From positions 1 to 64,000 of the forward strand of contig QAMJ01000020.1 in assembly GCA_003150355.1 (NCBI GenBank): 64,000 bases of DNA. Direction: 5' to 3'. This DNA is from Clostridiales bacterium. Its GTDB lineage: Bacteria > Bacillota > Clostridia > Oscillospirales > Oscillospiraceae. Below the pieces are notes generated by a model. It searched no databases and was not told where the DNA came from. It was given only the letters and a program-made list of their open reading frames with translations. Of this stretch, positions 30,088-39,475 are shown piece by piece. Position 1 is the first letter of the stretch. Every line of letters begins with the position of its first letter. The translations under genes and the position numbers were made by a program.

Positions 30088-30957
30088 TTATTTCAGATTT
30101 TTCAGCTTTTCAATAAGCGCTTCCCTGTCGTCCGCACCGTAAAACTCAAGCTCTATCCTGCCGGTCTTCTTGCCGTCTATGAGCTTGACTTTTCTCCCGA
30201 GACAGCGGCTGAGCTGTTCGCCGACCTCCGCGCTGTAATCCACGGTGATCTCTTTGCTCTCAGGCTCTTCCTCAACCTCGGGCTCCTTCATGAGCTTTGC
30301 GGCAAGCTGCTCTGCCTTGCGTACAGAGAGATTTTTCTTGATTATCTCCTCCGCTGCGGCGAGCTGCTTTGCGTCACTGCTTATCGGGATCAAAGCCCTT
30401 GCATGTCCCGCGGAAAGACTGCCGTTTTCTACAAGCTCCAGCACCGCCGGGGACAGACTCAGCAGACGCATTGAGTTTGTGATAGCAGGGCGCGACCTGC
30501 CGACGCTCTTCGCCGCTTCCTCCTGAGTGAGGCCGTAATCTTCGATAAGGGACTTGTAGCCCTTGGCTTCCTCAATGGGGTTGAGGTCTTCGCGCTGGAG
30601 GTTTTCGACCAGCGCAAGCTCCGCCGTTCTGCGGTCGTCCGCTTCGATGACGCGAACCGGAACTTCGGTAAGCCCCGCGAGTCGGGACGCTCTCCAGCGG
30701 CGTTCGCCGGCGATTATCTGATAGTAGCCGCTTGGCTGCTTTCTGACCGTTATTGGCTGAATCAGACCATATTGGGCTATTGAATCGGCCAGCTCCTGAA
30801 GTGCGTCCTCATCAAAATATTTTCTCGGCTGTTCTGATCGCGGTTCAACCTTGGATATCGGAAGCGTGAGAAGTTCCGCTTCCTCGTCGTCGAAAGCTGC
30901 ACTGCCGAAGAGAGCGTCAAGCCCCGTCCCGAGGCCTTTCTTTTCCTTTGCTGCCAT
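30088..30957 (-). CDS. parB: Chromosome partitioning protein ParB (Spo0J)
   Basis: parS-binding CTPase that loads SMC at the origin. 289 residues: N-terminal domain with the [12 protein letters not shown] box, helix-turn-helix ([24 protein letters not shown]) and C-terminal dimerisation segment. ATG 30957, preceded by GAGGG, is preferred over GTG 30969, which overlaps the parA stop. Cognate parS sites lie at 31800-31815 and 31847-31862. Confidence 0.96.
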   Translation of the reverse strand: MAAKEKKGLGTGLDALFGSAAFDDEEAELLTLPISKVEPRSEQPRKYFDEDALQELADSIAQYGLIQPITVRKQPSGYYQIIAGERRWRASRLAGLTEVPVRVIEADDRRTAELALVENLQREDLNPIEEAKGYKSLIEDYGLTQEEAAKSVGRSRPAITNSMRLLSLSPAVLELVENGSLSAGHARALIPISSDAKQLAAAEEIIKKNLSVRKAEQLAAKLMKEPEVEEEPESKEITVDYSAEVGEQLSRCLGRKVKLIDGKKTGRIELEFYGADDREALIEKLKNLK

Positions 30958-30965
30958 CACTGCCC

Positions 30966-31724
30966 TCACTTACCGCTTCTGGCAAGAAACTCAACTGCCA
31001 GTGCCATGTATGCCTTGCTTCCTCTGTTTACACGGTCGTATATCACGCCGGGCTGACCGTGGCTCGGAGCCTCGGATAGACGGACGCTTCTCGGAATGAC
31101 CGTGTCATAGACTTTTTTGCCGAGGTACTTGCGCAGCTCGTTTTCAACCTGTACGGTGAGATTCGCGCGGGAATCGTACATCGTAAGGACGATTCCCTCG
31201 ACGTCGAGGCGGCGGTTAAGATGCTTTGAGCACATCTTAATGCTCGTCATCAGATCCGCTATACCCTCAAGCGCATAGTACTCACACTGCATGGGGATGA
31301 GCACACTGTCTGCCGCGACAAGGGCGTTTACCGTCAGCAGCTCAAGCGAAGGAGGACAGTCAAGAAAAATGTAGTCATACTCGCTGTAAAGGGAAGCTAT
31401 CGCTTCCTTGAGGACGTATTCCCTGCGTTCCTTATTTATAAGCTCAACCGATGACGCGGCCAGCTCCTTTGATGCGGGAATGACGTCGCCATATTCAGTG
31501 TTGACAACGCAGTCTGCCGCGGGCACACCGTTTATGACCATGTCATAGGTGTTCGGGCGCTGAGCCTTGGACACACCCATGCCTGAGCTCGCGTTGCCCT
31601 GAGGGTCGCAGTCCACGAGAAGAATGCGCTTGTCCATGAGTGACAGCGCCGCGCATATATTCACGCAGGTGGTAGTCTTCCCTACTCCGCCCTTCTGGTT
31701 GGCCACTGCTATTATTTTAGCCAT
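30966..31724 (-). CDS. parA: Chromosome partitioning ATPase ParA (Soj)
   Basis: Walker-type ATPase working with ParB in chromosome segregation and in control of DnaA. 252 residues, deviant Walker A NQKGGVGKTTT, Walker B YIFLDCPPSLE. AGGAGG ribosome-binding site precedes ATG 31724. Confidence 0.97.
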   Translation of the reverse strand: MAKIIAVANQKGGVGKTTTCVNICAALSLMDKRILLVDCDPQGNASSGMGVSKAQRPNTYDMVINGVPAADCVVNTEYGDVIPASKELAASSVELINKERREYVLKEAIASLYSEYDYIFLDCPPSLELLTVNALVAADSVLIPMQCEYYALEGIADLMTSIKMCSKHLNRRLDVEGIVLTMYDSRANLTVQVENELRKYLGKKVYDTVIPRSVRLSEAPSHGQPGVIYDRVNRGSKAYMALAVEFLARSGK

Positions 31725-31770
31725 AGCTGACCTCCTTCAATCTTTCTTTTGCCATTGATCGACAAATGGC

Positions 31771-31799
31771 ATTATAACAGCAATTAAAGAGTAATGCAA
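31771..31799 (-). promoter_or_regulatory. parAB promoter
   Basis: On the minus strand, -35 TTGCAT (31794-31799), 17-base spacer, -10 TATAAT (31771-31776). parS site 1 begins at the very next base, and a GCCATT/AATGGC hairpin (31751-31770) follows in the leader. Confidence 0.8.
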
Positions 31800-31815
31800 C
31801 GTTTCACGTGAAACA
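31800..31815. promoter_or_regulatory. parS: parS site 1
   Basis: CGTTTCACGTGAAACA, a 15 of 16 match to the bacterial consensus TGTTTCACGTGAAACA. It directly abuts the parAB -35 element. Confidence 0.93.
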
Positions 31816-31846
31816 TTTTTAATTCCGAGACAGAGAACATACACGA

Positions 31847-31862
31847 TGTTTCACGTGAAACA
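31847..31862. promoter_or_regulatory. parS: parS site 2
   Basis: TGTTTCACGTGAAACA, a perfect 16-bp parS palindrome, 31 bases from site 1, in the parA-proS gap. Confidence 0.97.
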
Positions 31863-31912
31863 TCCGGGCACTATAAGTACCCGGATGTTGACTGAATATT
31901 GAATTTAAAAGC

Positions 31913-33349
31913 TTAGTACGCAACGCCCCAGTAGATCATATGCTTCGCGGGCTTGCCGCAGCAGGCGCATACATCGTCAAGATGCTCCTGCTTGAAGGGA
32001 ATGCAGCGTGAGGACATACCGGCCTTTTCCTTCATTGCCAGCTCACACGCAAGCTCACCGCACCACATGGTCTTGATAAAGCCGCCGTTCTTCTCTTGAA
32101 GCTCCTTCGCTTCTTCGAGAGAATGCGCTTCGTAGGTGTGCTCGTCGAGGTTCTTCTTTGCTTTCTGATACAGACCGTCCTGAACATCATCAAGCAGGCC
32201 GGGCAGACGATCGGTAAGCTCATCGAGCTTGACGGTGATCTTCTCGCCGTTATCGCGGCGGACTGCCATGCACACGCCGTTTTCGATGTCGCGCGGGCCA
32301 ATCTCAATGCGGAGAGGAACACCCTTCATCTCATACTGTGCGCACTTCCAGCCAAGGCTGTTGTCGCTGGTGTCGATCTTCGCACGGAAGCCAGCGGCTT
32401 TGATGGCGTCATAAAGCTCAGTCGCCTTCTCAACGACGCCCTCCTTGTGCTGCGCAACGGGGACGACGATGACCTGAACGGGCGCAATGCGCGGGGGCAG
32501 GACAAGACCGCTGTTATCGCCGTGGGTCATGATGATGCCGCCGATGATACGGGTGGAGAGACCCCAAGAGGTCTGCATCGGGTACTTCTGCATGTTGTCC
32601 TTATCGGTAAAGGTAATGCCGAACTGCTTGGCAAAACCGTCGCCGAAGAAGTGACTCGTACCGGATTGGAGAGCCTTCTTGTCATGCATCATGCACTCGA
32701 TGGTGTAGGTGTTGACAGCACCGGCAAACTTCTCCTTATCGGTCTTGTTGCCGCGGATAACAGGCATGGCCAGATAATTCTCGCAGAGGTCAGCATAGAC
32801 CTCGAGCTGGTGCAGAGTCTCCTCACGAGCTTCTGCCTCGGTGGCGTGGAGAGTATGCCCCTCCTGCCAGAGAAACTCACGGCCGCGCAGGAACGGACGG
32901 GTCGTTTTCTCCCAGCGGAGCACGGAGCACCACTGGTTATAAAGCATGGGCAGATCACGCCACGAATGAACAACGTGGCTCCAATGATCGCAGAACAGCG
33001 TCTCCGACGTCGGGCGGATGCACAGACGCTCCGGAAGCTCCTCGCTGCCGCCGACCGTGACCCATGCGCACTCAGGGGCAAAGCCCTCAACATGATCCTT
33101 TTCTTTCTGAAGAAGGCTTTCGGGAATAAGCATAGGCATGGAGACGTTCTCATGCCCGTCGCGCTTGAACATACCGTCAAGAACCTTCTGAATGTTTTCC
33201 CAGATTGCGTAACCGTAGGGGCGCAGAATGAAGCAGCCCTTTACTCCGGAATAATCGACGAGCTCAGCCTTGGTGCACACGTCGGTGAACCACTGCGCAA
33301 AGTCGACCTCCATATCGGTTATCTGTTCTACTCTTTTGTCCTTTGCCAT
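31913..33349 (-). CDS. proS: Prolyl-tRNA synthetase (archaeal/eukaryotic-type)
   Basis: Charges tRNA-Pro. 478 residues beginning [19 protein letters not shown], with motif 2 around [23 protein letters not shown] and the C-terminal extension ending YWGVAY. The absence of the INS editing domain and the C-terminal tyrosine identify the short archaeal-like ProRS found in some Clostridia, not the long bacterial type. Confidence 0.96.
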   Translation of the reverse strand: MAKDKRVEQITDMEVDFAQWFTDVCTKAELVDYSGVKGCFILRPYGYAIWENIQKVLDGMFKRDGHENVSMPMLIPESLLQKEKDHVEGFAPECAWVTVGGSEELPERLCIRPTSETLFCDHWSHVVHSWRDLPMLYNQWCSVLRWEKTTRPFLRGREFLWQEGHTLHATEAEAREETLHQLEVYADLCENYLAMPVIRGNKTDKEKFAGAVNTYTIECMMHDKKALQSGTSHFFGDGFAKQFGITFTDKDNMQKYPMQTSWGLSTRIIGGIIMTHGDNSGLVLPPRIAPVQVIVVPVAQHKEGVVEKATELYDAIKAAGFRAKIDTSDNSLGWKCAQYEMKGVPLRIEIGPRDIENGVCMAVRRDNGEKITVKLDELTDRLPGLLDDVQDGLYQKAKKNLDEHTYEAHSLEEAKELQEKNGGFIKTMWCGELACELAMKEKAGMSSRCIPFKQEHLDDVCACCGKPAKHMIYWGVAY

Positions 33350-33437
33350 AAATAAACCTCACATTTCGCCAGGGCCCTTGCCCCGCCGTATTTACGAACT
33401 TATTTTTCATTATAATAATGAACGATCGCAATTTTAT

Positions 33438-33466
33438 ATTTTATAGCCGCGGCCGCCGCTTGTCAA
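33438..33466 (-). promoter_or_regulatory. proS promoter
   Basis: On the minus strand, -35 TTGACA (33461-33466), 17-base spacer, -10 TAAAAT (33438-33443). It is back to back with the plus-strand promoter at 33496. Confidence 0.8.
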
Positions 33467-33495
33467 TAGAAATGCCATAATACGGGAGTTTTTGC

Positions 33496-33524
33496 TTGAC
33501 CTGGAGGGCTGATGCAGTTATAAT
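33496..33524 (+). promoter_or_regulatory. Promoter of the HAAS/DUF1700-like membrane protein gene
   Basis: -35 TTGACC (33496-33501), 17-base spacer, -10 TATAAT (33519-33524). Transcription would start near 33531, just before the small inverted repeat at 33534. Confidence 0.8.
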
Positions 33525-33533
33525 ATCTACGAT

Positions 33534-33570
33534 TACCATCAGGTATATGTGTCCATGTAAGCTGATGGTA
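33534..33570. repeat. Minimal element-B derivative (two terminal repeats only) in a 5' UTR
   Basis: TACCATCAG at 33534-33542 is inverted at 33562-33570. Read on the minus strand from 33570, the right arm TACCATCAGCTTACATGG matches the left terminus of element B copy 1 (TACCATCAATTTACAAGG) at 15 of 18 positions. It lies between the promoter at 33496 and the coding sequence, so the mRNA would carry it as a hairpin. Confidence 0.55.
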
Positions 33571-33589
33571 TGCTCCAATATCAGCGGAG

Positions 33590-34768
33590 GTGAAGCGTAT
33601 TAACAGACAGAAGTTTCTTGCGGAGCTTGGGAGACTGCTGACCTTTATGTATGAAGAGGACAGGCAGACAGCTCTTGCAATGTATAACAGAATGTTCGAC
33701 GAGGCCGAAAGTGAGCAGGCACTGCTGCAGTACCTCGTCTCCCCCACCCGTCAGGCTGTCATACTCGCGCGTGCATATAACGCCAAGGAGAGAAAGCTCC
33801 AGGTCCACACGCAGAGCAGAGACGAATATGAGCAGAGCACGGATGAGATACCGGACTTTGTGCTGGCGATAAACAAGCTTCAGGACGAAGCATCGGCACT
33901 TAAGATAACGACGCCGCAGGTATCTGAGGATCAGATATCGCTCTTTGACGACAGCGATGCCGTGACCGAGACAGAGTCCGCACCTGCACCGGCAGCACAG
34001 GAAAATATCGAGCCTGCCGCAGACGAGAAAAAAGCGGAGACTCAGGATGAAACCGAAGAAGCTCCCGCGCAGAAAGAGACCCCGCCGATGTTTGCGGACG
34101 AGCCTGCCGAAGAGGCAGAGCCTGACGAAACAAACGATTCCGTCACACGCCTTGCCGACGCAGTGGATGCGTTCCTTGCCGATTTCACCATCAGCAATGA
34201 TGAGCTTATCGCAAAAGCCAAGCCTGCAGCCGAAGAGGAAGAGAAAGCGGCTGAGCCTGAGAAAGAGGAACCTGCCGAAGTACCTGCCGAGGAAACTGTC
34301 ACTGAGCAGCCCAAGGAGGCAGATGTACACGAGCCTGTTCAGGCGGAGCCGGAAGAAGAGACAGAAACTGAGACTGCCGCTGTGGGAATAGTGGAGACGG
34401 AAGAGGAGGATGAGGATGCGGAGACTGTCCGCAAGCCGATCGTTCCCCTGCTGATACTCTATATTATATTTGCAATACCGCTTGGACTTATAGGTATCCT
34501 GCTGCTGCTCATCCCGGCATTCGTGTCGCTGTCGCTGGCGATAACCGCAGGCTTCCTGGGGATAAACGGCTTTGCCGCGACGTTCACCGGCTTTGCGGTG
34601 CTTGCGGATATCCTCGTCGTCGCTGGCGTGTCGCTTATCCTGCTGGCGCTGGCGCTGCTGTTTTTGTGGCTGTTCGTCTGGTTTATCGGCGGAGCCATAG
34701 TCGGCCTTATCCACGGGCTGTGCGTGCTCGGCGGAAAGTGGTGCTATAAGGAGGTGGCGGTTCAGTGA
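33590..34768 (+). CDS. Membrane protein with N-terminal HAAS/DUF1700-like domain
   Basis: 392 residues in three parts. The N-terminus (INRQKFLAELGRLLTFMYEE, then TALAMYNRMFDE) resembles the HAAS/DUF1700 module. A long acidic Pro/Ala/Glu-rich region (about 120-280) follows, and the C-terminus holds three or four membrane helices (about 285-380). Proteins of this shape are often partners of PadR regulators, but none is adjacent. The start is odd: GTG 33590 overlaps the only GGAGG, whereas an ATT codon at 33599 would have that GGAGG at ideal 8-base spacing. Confidence 0.75.
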   Translation: MKRINRQKFLAELGRLLTFMYEEDRQTALAMYNRMFDEAESEQALLQYLVSPTRQAVILARAYNAKERKLQVHTQSRDEYEQSTDEIPDFVLAINKLQDEASALKITTPQVSEDQISLFDDSDAVTETESAPAPAAQENIEPAADEKKAETQDETEEAPAQKETPPMFADEPAEEAEPDETNDSVTRLADAVDAFLADFTISNDELIAKAKPAAEEEEKAAEPEKEEPAEVPAEETVTEQPKEADVHEPVQAEPEEETETETAAVGIVETEEEDEDAETVRKPIVPLLILYIIFAIPLGLIGILLLLIPAFVSLSLAITAGFLGINGFAATFTGFAVLADILVVAGVSLILLALALLFLWLFVWFIGGAIVGLIHGLCVLGGKWCYKEVAVQ

Positions 34769-34956
34769 AAAAGGGATGGAAGATCGTTTTTACGATATTT
34801 CTGATAGTCGTCGTTATCGGCATAGTCGGCGTTGGCGTTGGTATGCTGACGGGCGCGGAATTTACGCGCATCTACTCCGTGCTTGACGACCAGTACCATA
34901 TCGATATGTGGCTCAATTATTTTGCTGAAGTCGCCGCGGCGGTTCAGGCAGCGTAA
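34765..34956 (+). CDS. Small single-pass membrane protein (63 aa)
   Basis: N-terminal lysines followed by one strongly hydrophobic helix (IVFTIFLIVVVIGIVGVGVG) and a short soluble tail. GTG start overlaps the stop of the preceding gene (GTGA), so the two are translationally coupled. No known family recognised. Confidence 0.65.
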   Translation: MKKGWKIVFTIFLIVVVIGIVGVGVGMLTGAEFTRIYSVLDDQYHIDMWLNYFAEVAAAVQAA

Positions 34957-34968
34957 AAGAATATGTGA

Positions 34969-35004
34969 ACATCCCCCAGTTCAGAGAAACGAGCTGGGGG
35001 ATGT
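34969..35004 (+). terminator. Intrinsic terminator after the membrane-protein pair
   Basis: An 11-bp stem ACATCCCCCAG (34969-34979) with CTGGGGGATGT (34994-35004), followed by TTGGATTTTG. The T-tract is weak. Confidence 0.65.
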
Positions 35005-35115
35005 TTGGATTTTGAGACAACAGAGGATGGGTGTTCTGGATAGGTCATTCGCAGAGAAATACTGAAAAAAGCTACAGAGAAACGTATATGTCCGGTTTGC
35101 GCCCATTTAAGTACG

Positions 35116-35149
35116 AAAAAAGGAACTGCACGCAGGCAGTTCCTTTTTT
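35116..35149 (-). terminator. Terminator of the rpmG-secE-nusG-rplK-rplA operon
   Basis: A 14-bp stem (35116-35129 with 35136-35149) flanked by A and T runs, 18 bases beyond the rplA stop. It can work in both directions. Confidence 0.88.
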
Positions 35150-35166
35150 ACTGTATCAAGCTTTAA

Positions 35167-35859
35167 TTACAGCTGCTTCTGAGCGTTGATCTTAACGCCG
35201 GGACCCATGGTGGAAGCGGTCACGCAGGATCTGATGTACTGACCCTTTGCGGAAGCGGGCTTTGCCTTGATGATAGCGCCGATGAGAGCAACATAGTTCT
35301 CATAGAGCTTGTCCGCACCGAAGCTGACCTTGCCGATGGGGCAGTGGATGATGTTGGTCTTGTCCAGACGGTACTCGACCTTACCGGCTTTGGCTTCGCC
35401 GATAGCCTGCTTGATGTTGGGAGTGACGGTGCCGGCCTTGGGAGAAGGCATCAGGCCCTTAGGTCCGAGGATCTTACCGAGACGGCCAACAGTACCCATC
35501 ATGTCAGGGCTGGCGATAACGGTATCGAATTCAAACCAGTTTTCTTTCTGAATCTTCTCGACGAGATCCATACCGCCTGCGTAATCTGCGCCGGCTTCGA
35601 GGGCTTCGTCAACGCGCTCGGGCTTGCAGAAGCACAGGACGCGGACGGACTTGCCGGTGCCGTTGGGGAGAACGATAGCGCCGCGGACCTGCTGGTCAGC
35701 GTGACGGCCATCAACACCGAGCTTGACATGCAGCTCGACGGTCTCATCGAACTTTGCCTTGCTTGCGCTGATAACGAGCTTCAGCGCTTCCTGGGGATCA
35801 TAGAGTGCCTGCTTATCTATGAGCTTTGAGCTCTCTTTATAATTCTTTCCTCTAAACAA
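35167..35859 (-). CDS. rplA: 50S ribosomal protein L1
   Basis: 230 residues, normal L1 length. Family segments present include [33 protein letters not shown] and the C-terminal [18 protein letters not shown]. Last gene of its operon. Confidence 0.98.
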   Translation of the reverse strand: MFRGKNYKESSKLIDKQALYDPQEALKLVISASKAKFDETVELHVKLGVDGRHADQQVRGAIVLPNGTGKSVRVLCFCKPERVDEALEAGADYAGGMDLVEKIQKENWFEFDTVIASPDMMGTVGRLGKILGPKGLMPSPKAGTVTPNIKQAIGEAKAGKVEYRLDKTNIIHCPIGKVSFGADKLYENYVALIGAIIKAKPASAKGQYIRSCVTASTMGPGVKINAQKQL

Positions 35860-35936
35860 TTTGTTTTCCTCCTAATAATGTGGTTGAGTCGGATGGATTA
35901 ATCCTCCCACGTTGAGGAGCGGAGCTGGTCGCCCGC

Positions 35937-36362
35937 TCAGTCTCCGACGATGACGCCCATGGAGCGGCAGGTGCCGGCTATCATGCTGATGGCGGAGTCG
36001 ATGTCGGTGCAGTTGAGGTCGGGCATCTTCTGCTCGGCGATCTTGCGAACGTCTTCCTTGCTGATGGTGGCGACCTTGTCTCTCTGGGGAACGCCGGAAG
36101 CGGTCTCGATGCCGCATGCCTTCTTGATGAGCAGAGCGGCAGGAGGAGTCTTAGTGATGAAGGTGAAGCTGCGGTCGGAGTACACGGTGATGACGACAGG
36201 GATCATCATGCCCATATCGCCCTTGGTGCGCTCGTTGAAGTCCTTGGTGAACTGACCGATGTTAACGCCGTACTGACCCAGTGCGGGGCCTACAGGGGGA
36301 GCCGGAGTTGCCTTGCCGGCGGGAACCTGGAATCTAACGTATCCAACTACTTTCTGTGCCAT
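35937..36362 (-). CDS. rplK: 50S ribosomal protein L11
   Basis: 141 residues, with the N-terminal domain ([22 protein letters not shown]) that binds the GTPase centre and C-terminal rRNA-binding domain (signature [18 protein letters not shown]). GAGGTG ribosome-binding site before ATG 36362. The 77-base gap to rplA contains no clear terminator. Confidence 0.98.
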   Translation of the reverse strand: MAQKVVGYVRFQVPAGKATPAPPVGPALGQYGVNIGQFTKDFNERTKGDMGMMIPVVITVYSDRSFTFITKTPPAALLIKKACGIETASGVPQRDKVATISKEDVRKIAEQKMPDLNCTDIDSAISMIAGTCRSMGVIVGD

Positions 36363-36381
36363 TTAAAGCACCTCTTTCTTA

Positions 36382-36906
36382 TTAATCTTTTTGTACTTCG
36401 ACCTGATCGAGCTCAAGATCGACGGGAGTCTCCCTGCCGAACATCGACACGATAACACGAACTCTGTCCTTCTCGGGCTCAAGCTCGTCAACGACGCCGA
36501 AGAAACCGGCCAGAGGTCCGTCAATGACCTTGACCTGATCGCCGAGGCCGTAGCCGACGACGATCTCTCTGCGCTCGACGCCCAGATCGAAAATTTCCTG
36601 CTCCGTAAGCGGGATGGCCTTGCCATCCGAACCGACGAAGCCGGTAGCACCGCGGACGTTATGGATCAGATGCCAGCTGTCATCCGTGAGGATCATCTTG
36701 ACGAGCACGTAACCGGGGAACACCTTGCGCTCGACGTTCTTCTCGCCGGAGTCGGTGATCTCGGTGACGGTCTCCATCGGGATGTTGACCTCTTTTATCA
36801 GATCCGTCATCTTGCGGTTTTCCGCTGCCTTCATTACAGCGGCAGCGACTGCGTTTTCATAACCGGAATAGGTATGAACAACGTACCATTTTGCTTCTTC
36901 AGCCAT
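36382..36906 (-). CDS. nusG: Transcription elongation/antitermination factor NusG
   Basis: 174 residues: NGN domain (WYVVHTYSGYENAVAAAV at the N-terminus, FPGYVLVKM in the middle) and C-terminal KOW domain (GDQVKVIDGPLAGFFGVVDEL). Lies between secE and rplK as in most bacteria. Confidence 0.98.
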   Translation of the reverse strand: MAEEAKWYVVHTYSGYENAVAAAVMKAAENRKMTDLIKEVNIPMETVTEITDSGEKNVERKVFPGYVLVKMILTDDSWHLIHNVRGATGFVGSDGKAIPLTEQEIFDLGVERREIVVGYGLGDQVKVIDGPLAGFFGVVDELEPEKDRVRVIVSMFGRETPVDLELDQVEVQKD

Positions 36907-36911
36907 GCCTG

Positions 36912-37184
36912 TTAACCTACCAGCCTGAGCAGCGCCTGAACCAGCATGGTAGCCAGTTTATCAAAGGCCCCGATCACGATCGCAGAAGCCAGCATCATGC
37001 CGACAGAGATGAAGACATTGTTTCTGAGCGTCTTCGGAGTCGGCCATATGACCTTCTTCAGCTCGCTCTTCATCTCACGGAACCACTTGCCGATCCTCTT
37101 AAAGAAACCGGGCTTGGTATCGTCCTTCTTAACGGCGGTGACAGGTTTGGCGGGAGCTGTGCTAACCTTCTTTTCTTCAGCCAT
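36912..37184 (-). CDS. secE: Preprotein translocase subunit SecE
   Basis: 90 residues: lysine-rich N-terminus, amphipathic helix FFKRIGKWFREMKSELKKVIWP with the conserved W-P-T/K region, and one membrane helix. ATG 37184 is preferred because AGGA lies 9 bases upstream; an in-frame GTG sits 6 bases earlier. Confidence 0.95.
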   Translation of the reverse strand: MAEEKKVSTAPAKPVTAVKKDDTKPGFFKRIGKWFREMKSELKKVIWPTPKTLRNNVFISVGMMLASAIVIGAFDKLATMLVQALLRLVG

Positions 37185-37205
37185 TTTCACGCGTCCTTTC
37201 AGAAG

Positions 37206-37367
37206 TTACTTGGTTTCAACATGCTTGGTGTGCTTTCTGCAGAAGGGGCAATACTTGCTGCGCTCCAAACGGTCTGAAGTGTTCTTCTTATTCTTGACCG
37301 TGTTGTAGTTCCTCTGCTTGCATTCTTCGCATCTGAGTGTGATTTTTACTCTTGCGCCTGCAGCCAT
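37206..37367 (-). CDS. rpmG: 50S ribosomal protein L33
   Basis: 53 residues starting [11 protein letters not shown] with GGAGGTG upstream. Four zinc-ligand cysteines are present as CEEC and CPFC, so this is the zinc-containing form. Frames extending further 5' are not supported. First gene of the secE-nusG-rplKA operon. Confidence 0.95.
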   Translation of the reverse strand: MAAGARVKITLRCEECKQRNYNTVKNKKNTSDRLERSKYCPFCRKHTKHVETK

Positions 37368-37500
37368 TCTTTCGGCACCTCCTATTTTATTTACCCGCCG
37401 TAAAAGGAGACGGGCATTGCCTCCCTGTATTGGATGGGCAGCTCTGACAGCGCGCAAAAATGCGCACAAAAATAGACCTCTCATCCGACAGGTAATACAT

Positions 37501-37529
37501 AATATAACATAGAACATCCATGCGGTCAA
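37501..37529 (-). promoter_or_regulatory. Promoter of the rpmG-secE-nusG-rplKA operon
   Basis: On the minus strand, -35 TTGACC (37524-37529), 17-base spacer, -10 TATATT (37501-37506), giving a leader of roughly 125 bases before rpmG. Confidence 0.75.
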
Positions 37530-37582
37530 TAACTTTTTTACGTAAACTAAAGGAAAATAAACGCTTTTTAACGCTTTTTCCC

Positions 37583-37611
37583 TTGCCGCGGGAGCGGATC
37601 GGTGTTATAGT
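37583..37611 (+). promoter_or_regulatory. folC promoter
   Basis: -35 TTGCCG (37583-37588), 17-base spacer, -10 TATAGT (37606-37611), 32 bases before the folC start. Divergent from the rpmG promoter. Confidence 0.65.
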
Positions 37612-37642
37612 CATTACACAAAACGCAAAGGATATGGTAGGT

Positions 37643-38914
37643 ATGGATTATAAGGAAGCACTTGAATATATAAATAGGACAGAGTGGTTCGGCTCGAGGC
37701 CGGGGCTCGAACGCATCACGGAGCTTTTAGAGAAGCTCGGGAACCCGCAGAACGGGATGAAATTCATCCACATCGCCGGGACAAACGGCAAGGGCAGCTG
37801 CGCTGCGATGACGGCGTCGGTGCTCAAGGCGGCGGGCTACAAGACGGGGCTTTTCACTTCGCCCTATCTTTACCGATTCAATGAGCGCATGCAGATAAAC
37901 GGCAAGCAGATAGACGACGATGTACTCGCGGCGGATGTGTCGCTCGTGAAGATCGCGGCCGACGCGATGGCCGATCACCCGACGGAGTTTGAGCTTATGA
38001 CCGCCGCAGCGCTGGTCTGGTTCAAGGAGCAGAACTGCGACATCGTTGTGCTCGAGGTCGGGCTCGGAGGGAGGCTCGATGCGACGAACGTTATCGAGGC
38101 GCCTGAAGCCTGCGTTATCATGAACATCGGCCTTGACCACACGGCGGTACTCGGAAATACTGTCGAGCAGATCGCCGAAGAGAAGGCCGGGATAATAAAG
38201 CCGGGCACGGACTGCGTGCTGTACCAGCAGTCGCAGAGCGTGACGGAGATCGTGCGCGAGCGCTGCGACGAGGTCGGCGCAAGGCTGCACGTCGCAGATT
38301 TTTCGGAGCTGCACAGCGAGTTTGACAGTCTCTTCGGTCAGAGCTTCACCTATCGCGGCGAGGTCTACGCGCTGCCGCTGCTGGGGGCAAACCAGCTGCG
38401 CAACGCCGCTGTCGTACTGGAGCTCGTGGAGGTACTGCGCCGCCGCGGCTGGGCGCTCGACCAGAGCGATGTGGAGCACGGACTGTACGCCGTGAGCTGG
38501 CCGGGGCGCTTTGAGCTTGTGAACGATGAGCCGTGCTTCATCGTTGACGGCGGGCACAACCCGCAGTGCGCGCAGACCGTTGCGGAGAATCTGAGGAGCT
38601 ACTTCCCGGATTCGCGCCGCGTGCTGCTCGTGGGTGTGCTGAAGGATAAGGACTACGCGGGTATTTTCGACGCGCTCGACCCCGTGGCGGACGAGTATGT
38701 CTGCATCGCGCCGGACTCAGTGCGCGCTCTCCCGGCGGAGGAGCTTGGGAAGTTCCTGGAAAAATACGGCAAGGACGTCACCGTCTGCGAGAGCATAAAG
38801 GACGGCGTGAGCATGGCGCTCGATATCGCCGGGGACGATCCGGATACTATGATCTGCGCGGTCGGCTCGCTCTATTCCGTGGGCGAGATACGCGCATGCT
38901 TTGAGAAATACTGA
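37643..38914 (+). CDS. folC: Folylpolyglutamate synthase / dihydrofolate synthase
   Basis: Mur-ligase-family enzyme adding glutamate to folates. 423 residues from ATG 37643 (MDYKEALEYINRTEW), which has AAAGGA upstream. P-loop HIAGTNGKGSC, followed by GLFTSPYL and the Mur-ligase central domain (VLEVGLGGRLDATN). In-frame codons further 5' run through the promoter. Confidence 0.95.
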   Translation: MDYKEALEYINRTEWFGSRPGLERITELLEKLGNPQNGMKFIHIAGTNGKGSCAAMTASVLKAAGYKTGLFTSPYLYRFNERMQINGKQIDDDVLAADVSLVKIAADAMADHPTEFELMTAAALVWFKEQNCDIVVLEVGLGGRLDATNVIEAPEACVIMNIGLDHTAVLGNTVEQIAEEKAGIIKPGTDCVLYQQSQSVTEIVRERCDEVGARLHVADFSELHSEFDSLFGQSFTYRGEVYALPLLGANQLRNAAVVLELVEVLRRRGWALDQSDVEHGLYAVSWPGRFELVNDEPCFIVDGGHNPQCAQTVAENLRSYFPDSRRVLLVGVLKDKDYAGIFDALDPVADEYVCIAPDSVRALPAEELGKFLEKYGKDVTVCESIKDGVSMALDIAGDDPDTMICAVGSLYSVGEIRACFEKY

Positions 38915-38923
38915 GGTGAAAAA

Positions 38924-39334
38924 ATGCGGATAATGGCGATAGATTACGGCGACCAGCGAATAGGACTTGCAGTGTCCGACCTGCTGGGGATGCTCTGCGG
39001 CGAGGCGTGGACGATGAATGAATGGGACATGGAGCGCGCGTCAAAGCGCATAGCCGAGGAAGCGGCGGCGCGCGAGGTCGGCACTCTCGTGCTCGGGCTG
39101 CCGAAGAACATGGACGGTAGCGAGGGCGTACGCGCGGAGAAGAGCCGCGAGTTCAAGGCCATGCTTGAGCGTGACAGCGGGCTGCCGGTCGTACTCTGGG
39201 ACGAGCGGCGCAGCAGCATCGAGGCGCACGCTATACTCCACGCGGCGGGCAAAAAGGAAAAGCAGCATCGCAAAACCGTCGATGCCGTCGCGGCGAGCCT
39301 GATATTGGAAGGATATCTGGGGAGCCTGAAGTAG
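38924..39334 (+). CDS. ruvX: Holliday junction resolvase-like YqgF/RuvX
   Basis: RNase-H-fold nuclease of the YqgF family, linked to pre-16S rRNA maturation and recombination. 136 residues with first acidic motif IMAIDYGDQRIGLAVSD, central LVLGLPKNMDGS and third motif LWDERRSS. Begins 9 bases after folC. Confidence 0.94.
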   Translation: MRIMAIDYGDQRIGLAVSDLLGMLCGEAWTMNEWDMERASKRIAEEAAAREVGTLVLGLPKNMDGSEGVRAEKSREFKAMLERDSGLPVVLWDERRSSIEAHAILHAAGKKEKQHRKTVDAVAASLILEGYLGSLK

Positions 39335-39475
39335 AAACTAATGTATAAAAATTGTTGATAAAAAAGCACTAAAGAAGAATAATAAGGTATTTTTGACAGC
39401 AAGCTCCGCCTTTAATTTCTCCCTCCTGGCACATAATTATCTTGCGAGATATTATCAGCCGGGAGGGAAATTTTT

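Noticed and set aside
33581..34714. 377-residue open frame on the minus strand
   Set aside because: Reverse of the acidic membrane protein gene; composition is Leu/Arg/Cys-rich and there is no ribosome-binding site.
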